From contig JAAYXC010000202.1 of the NCBI GenBank assembly GCA_012516115.1, positions 1 to 14,543 on the forward strand: 14,543 bases of DNA. The letters run 5' to 3'. This document shows positions 11,238 to 14,543 of this stretch, one piece after another; the stretch's first letter is position 1, and each line of letters begins with the position of its first letter. A model generated the notes under the pieces. The model was not told the origin of the DNA. It ran no database searches and saw only the letters and a program-made list of their open reading frames with translations. The DNA is from Bacillota bacterium (lineage in GTDB: Bacteria > Bacillota > UBA4882 > JAAYXC01). Both the position numbers and the translations under genes were made by a program.

Positions 11238-13535
11238 TTACCCATTCTCCGCCTCCGTTCGGCCTTCCCCTGCCCTGAGGAAGATCGTTTCCGGGGTGAT
11301 CCCGTTTTCCTCCAGCATCCGGATGACCTCTTTCTGCCGGGGGCACCAGACGATCTGGCGATCCCGGCAAAGCCGGGCGAGAAAACCGGCCGTGAGGGAA
11401 AGTCGATCCGCGTCGAGCTCGGCGAAGGGATCGTCGAGGAGAAAAGGCGGGTGGCGATGGCCGGCTAATTTTTCGGCCAGGGCCACTTCCATGGCCAGGC
11501 GGAGCTGGGCGAGGCTCCCGGACGAGAGATCCGGGACGGAAAGGAGTTCGCCGGTGGCCGGGTCCACCACGCCCACCCGGAGCCCTTCGGAGTCAACCGT
11601 CAAGCGGACCTCACGGTACCGACCGCCGGTGACCTCGGCCAGGATCTCTCCCATCCGGCCGGCGAGTTCCGGAGGGACCGACGCTCCATCCGCCGGGGGA
11701 ACCGGACCGCTGGAAGGGACGACCGGGGGTCTCTCTTCTCCGCGTTCCCTTTCCTTGGCCCCTTCGGCCATGGCCGTCTCTATTTCGGCCAGCCGGAGAC
11801 GCGTTTCTTCGTATTGCGCCCTGAGCCGGGCTTGGGCCTCCTCCAGGGCGGCGAGCTCGGCCGGGTCGAAACGGGCGGTCGGGAGCGCGGCGAGACGCCG
11901 GACGAGGTCCTCTTCCTGAGACCGGAGGAGTTCCGGCGCGAGAGAGGGAGGGGGCTCGGCCCCAGCGGCGGTCTGGGCCGTCCGGGCCCTCATATCCGCC
12001 AGATCGGTCCATCCCCCGGCGGCGAGAAGCGCGGCGAGTTCTTTTTTCGCCTTTTCCAGGGTCGTCTTGATTTCCTCCATTCTCCCCCGGGAGTCTTTCC
12101 CCGCTTTTTTCTGGGCCAGGGTCTGTTCCAGTTGCCAGAGGTCGTTCTCGTAGAGCTTTTTGGCCTCCAGTTCGCTCTGGTATTGGGCGATGGTTTTCCC
12201 CTGGAGAAGGTTTTCCACCTCGCTGCGCCGGGCCGCCAGTTCTTCCTCGCGTTTTTCGATTTCCGTCGTCAGGCGCCGCCCGGTGGTGCGCAGGCGGGTC
12301 GCCCGGATGAGCAGGGAGAAGGCCCCACACCAGGAAAGAACCCCCAGGCCGGGCAGAAGAAAGGAATACGGCTTGGAAAGGAGGCCGTAAAATCCAAGAC
12401 TCACGCCGGCGGCGGCGAAGCCCAGGCCGAGAAGGATGAAGAAAGAACGTCGGAGACGCCGGAGACGTCCGGCCAATCGGTCGGCCATCGGGAAGAGTTC
12501 CCCCAACCTGGCCATGTGCTGGTTGATGAGGGGGAGAATCCGGGTAACCTGGGCCTGTATTTCCGGGTTTAAGAGATAAGGGGCCAGCCCTTCGAGTTTA
12601 GCCCGGGTCAAGCTGATCTCCCTCTCCAGGAGTTCGATCTCCGCTTCATGATCCCGCAGCGCCTCTTCCTCGTAGCGGAGTTCCACTTCGAGCAGGGCGA
12701 TCTGGGCGGCCAGCTCTTCTGCCCGGGCCAGGTTTGCTTCCTCGGGACCGGCCGGTCCTTCTTTGCCTTCGTCTTTTGCGCTTGCTTCGGCCAGCCTTTG
12801 CCGGATTTCCTCCAGTTGTTTTTCTAATTTTTTCCTTTCTTCCTGCGCAATCCACAGGGCTTCCAGCGCAGCGCGCTTTTTCGCCAGGACCCGTTCCTCT
12901 TCGAGCAACGAAGCAAGGAGGCCGGCAAGCCGTTCCTTTTCCCGCCGGAGCGCCATGAGGGGATCGAGGGGCTCGTGATCCGCCGCCTCGGGACCCGGGG
13001 GGGAACTCCGTGGCGCCGGAGGAGTTTTCTCGCTCTCCGTGGCCGTCGGTTCTGGCATAAGGCCCAGGACTTCGGCCAAGGCCAAGGCAAGCATGCGTTC
13101 GCGGCGGAAAGGTCCGGCACCGGGTCGCCGGAGAAAGAGGGTGGATTCGAAGACGAGGGGGGCGTCCACTCCCAGAGTGGTCCGGAGGACGGTCGGCAGT
13201 TCCGTTTCCGGCAGGGGGGCCAGACGCACTCCTTCTCCGGCGAAGATCTCCAGGCGGTCGTGTTCGAAATCGCGACCCAAGAGATATCGTCGGTCGTCTT
13301 CCGTGACGAGGAGAAGCGAAGCAGTATACGAGGCGCCGCCCGCCCGGGGCCGGTAACGATCGCGGAGGTGTTTAAGACCGCGCCGAAACCCGAAAAGGAC
13401 CCCGAGGATACCCTCGGCCAGAGTGGTCTTCCCCGCTTCGTTCGGGCCCACGACCACGGTGAAAACAGGGGAAAAGGCAAGGTCGAAATCGCTGAACCTT
13501 CCGAAACCGCCAAGATGGAGTTCGACTAATTTCAT
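11238..13535 (-). CDS. SbcC/YhaN-like AAA ATPase with central membrane hairpin
   Basis: This 765-aa protein is on the minus strand. Walker A is GPNEAGKT at 30-37. Long coiled coils cover about 190-320 and 420-500. Two hydrophobic segments near 364-384 and 391-410 form a membrane hairpin. The signature-like DLSSGSLAQLRLAM starts at about 669, and Walker B with D-loop is FLLDDPFAELD at 698-708. This matches the Rad50/SbcC-type ATPases of the YhaN class, which act with an SbcD-like nuclease in DNA end processing. No nuclease gene is in the window; upstream on the same strand only a short open remnant remains (see findings). The start ATG 13535 has no strong ribosome binding site, consistent with a lost upstream partner. 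It belongs to the flanking chromosome. Confidence 0.85.
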   Translation of the reverse strand: MKLVELHLGGFGRFSDFDLAFSPVFTVVVGPNEAGKTTLAEGILGVLFGFRRGLKHLRDRYRPRAGGASYTASLLLVTEDDRRYLLGRDFEHDRLEIFAGEGVRLAPLPETELPTVLRTTLGVDAPLVFESTLFLRRPGAGPFRRERMLALALAEVLGLMPEPTATESEKTPPAPRSSPPGPEAADHEPLDPLMALRREKERLAGLLASLLEEERVLAKKRAALEALWIAQEERKKLEKQLEEIRQRLAEASAKDEGKEGPAGPEEANLARAEELAAQIALLEVELRYEEEALRDHEAEIELLEREISLTRAKLEGLAPYLLNPEIQAQVTRILPLINQHMARLGELFPMADRLAGRLRRLRRSFFILLGLGFAAAGVSLGFYGLLSKPYSFLLPGLGVLSWCGAFSLLIRATRLRTTGRRLTTEIEKREEELAARRSEVENLLQGKTIAQYQSELEAKKLYENDLWQLEQTLAQKKAGKDSRGRMEEIKTTLEKAKKELAALLAAGGWTDLADMRARTAQTAAGAEPPPSLAPELLRSQEEDLVRRLAALPTARFDPAELAALEEAQARLRAQYEETRLRLAEIETAMAEGAKERERGEERPPVVPSSGPVPPADGASVPPELAGRMGEILAEVTGGRYREVRLTVDSEGLRVGVVDPATGELLSVPDLSSGSLAQLRLAMEVALAEKLAGHRHPPFLLDDPFAELDADRLSLTAGFLARLCRDRQIVWCPRQKEVIRMLEENGITPETIFLRAGEGRTEAENG

Positions 13536-13680
13536 CCTTGCACCGCCCTTTTCAGGGCCAAACTTCGCCCGGCCGAGGAAGAAAAAAGCCCGGCTTCGCC
13601 ATATATTTTCGTTAGAAAGGTCTAGCTTCCTGCCACTCTCCCCCGGCCGGATAAACGCAAAAGGAAAGGAGGAGCGGAAT

Positions 13681-14262
13681 TTGCCCGCCGTTTATCTGAG
13701 TCCTTCCACCCAGAGCGCGAATATCGGAGTTGACGGGATCTCGGAGAAAGACCGTATGCGAACCCTGGCCGAAGCGCTGGCCCCCGTGCTTAAGGCCAAA
13801 GGATACCGGGTCTTTCTTTCCGCCCCCCATTATACCTTGCTTGTAGCGATCCGGGAGAGCGTCAGCCTCCTGGTTCCCCGTCTCGGCGATGTCCACCTGG
13901 CCCTTCATTCCAACGCCGCGCCCGTCCCCGGAACCGCCTCGGGGATCGAAGCCTGGGTATACGCGCGCGGAGGTCGCGGCGACCGGTTGGGTACCTGTGT
14001 GCTTGCCCGTTTGCGGAGGGTCCTCACCCTTCCCCTGCGGGTGGCCAAAGACGGGGGTCTCTGCAAGGTCGCCGGGGTCGACGGCCCTTCCCTGGTCGAA
14101 TTAAGGCGAACCACCGCCCCGGCCGTGCTGCTGGAACTCTTCTTTCACGATAATCCGCGCGACGTGAAGGAATACCTTGCCAAATGGCCCCACGTGGTCC
14201 AGGCCCTGGCCGACGGGATCGACGATTATTATCAAAAGCGTCTTTTCGGTTTGGAGCCTTAA
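13681..14262 (+). CDS. N-acetylmuramoyl-L-alanine amidase (Amidase_3-like)
   Basis: This 193-aa protein starts at TTG 13681, behind AAAGGAGGAG at 13665-13674. It has no signal peptide, as in phage-type lysins that need a holin. The sequence opens VYLSPSTQSANIG, and Glu22 and His76 (LALHSNA) fit zinc ligands. Glu152 in VLLELFFHDN fits the catalytic Glu. The first zinc His of the canonical family is replaced in the SPSTQ segment, a pattern I have seen in clostridial relatives. The enzyme would cut the amide between muramic acid and L-alanine in peptidoglycan. It is followed after 32 bp by a holin-like gene. Confidence 0.82.
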   Translation: MPAVYLSPSTQSANIGVDGISEKDRMRTLAEALAPVLKAKGYRVFLSAPHYTLLVAIRESVSLLVPRLGDVHLALHSNAAPVPGTASGIEAWVYARGGRGDRLGTCVLARLRRVLTLPLRVAKDGGLCKVAGVDGPSLVELRRTTAPAVLLELFFHDNPRDVKEYLAKWPHVVQALADGIDDYYQKRLFGLEP

Positions 14263-14294
14263 GAATCAAAGATCAAAGGAGAAGGAGGGACAAA

Positions 14295-14543
14295 ATGTAT
14301 CAAATCCTGGTCCAGATCTTGACGGTGGTCATCCCGTTGATCGCCGCATTACTCCTTTGGGTCCTCGGGCAGGGAGCACGGTACCTGGCGGCCCGCAGGA
14401 AGGAGAGCCTTTTGGCCGCCGCCCTCTTCAGCCTCAACCAGGTGGTGGCCGATGTGGTCAAAGAACTTAACCAGACGGTGGTGGCCGAATTAAAGGCCAA
14501 AAGCGCCGACGGGAAACTCACCCCGGACGAAGCGGTCCAGATC
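14295..14543 (+). CDS. LL-H-type phage holin (3' end outside window)
   Basis: 83 codons from ATG 14295, with AAGGAGGGAC at 14282-14291, run to the window end without a stop. Residues 5-25 are a single hydrophobic membrane segment (LVQILTVVIPLIAALLLWVL). A basic turn (RRKE) and an amphipathic helix with many Val/Ala residues follow. This is the layout of the LL-H holin family, which makes membrane pores that release endolysin. It pairs with the amidase just upstream as a lysis-type cassette. Confidence 0.75.
   Translation, partial: MYQILVQILTVVIPLIAALLLWVLGQGARYLAARRKESLLAAALFSLNQVVADVVKELNQTVVAELKAKSADGKLTPDEAVQI

Noticed and set aside
11814..12572. Open frame of 252 codons on the plus strand
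   Set aside because: It is antisense to the coiled-coil part of the ATPase. The translation is a Gly/Pro/Arg-rich mirror of that gene with no own signals.

Overview
The window looks like the right-hand part of an integrated mobile element (roughly 1 to 11,163) followed by flanking DNA (11,164 to 14,543). The host is most likely a GC-rich, possibly thermophilic, Clostridia-type Firmicute. This is inferred from strong AAAGGAGG-type ribosome binding sites, frequent GTG/TTG starts, sigma-A-like promoters, a YhaN-like membrane-anchored ATPase and an amidase/LL-H-type holin pair. The genus cannot be fixed from the sequence alone. The boundary evidence is a 44-nt fragment at 11,120-11,163 that is the exact 3' portion of a tRNA-Thr(CGT), from the anticodon loop to CCA. 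It has no 5' half and is followed by a tRNA-type terminator, which is the geometry expected of an attR site.

Replication block (1-4,569): a repeat- and hairpin-rich leader precedes an archaeo-eukaryotic-type primase and an AAA+ helicase. These lie in two frames that would join into one protein of about 966 aa through a -1 shift at a G6 run. The 3' end of the helicase gene carries 13 copies of an 8-bp motif (GGGACGAT, both orientations) that looks like an internal replication origin. Three small zinc-ribbon proteins follow, separated by a non-coding stretch with GGATG inverted repeats.

Middle block (4,570-8,521): a strong promoter with an overlapping palindrome drives a ribbon-helix-helix-like protein. 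It is followed by an unknown protein, two proteins that each hold two cold-shock/OB-like repeats, a leader with four GGAG-tetraloop hairpins, a single HK97-fold major capsid protein and a strong terminator. No terminase, portal, protease or tail gene is in the window.

Regulatory and accessory block (8,522-10,952): two small HTH proteins on the minus strand (one excisionase-like) diverge from a plus-strand operon. That operon begins with a Csx3/Crn3-like protein, a family that includes ring nucleases acting on cyclic oligoadenylate signals of type III CRISPR systems. Four small proteins of unknown function follow, and the operon is a candidate anti-defence cassette.

Flank (11,164-14,543): the tRNA terminator, a 765-aa SbcC/YhaN-like ATPase on the minus strand without a nuclease partner in view, and a divergent amidase plus LL-H-type holin (cut by the window end).

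The most notable points are the Csx3-like gene in a mobile element, the covarying GGAG hairpins upstream of a lone capsid gene, and the iteron array inside the helicase gene.
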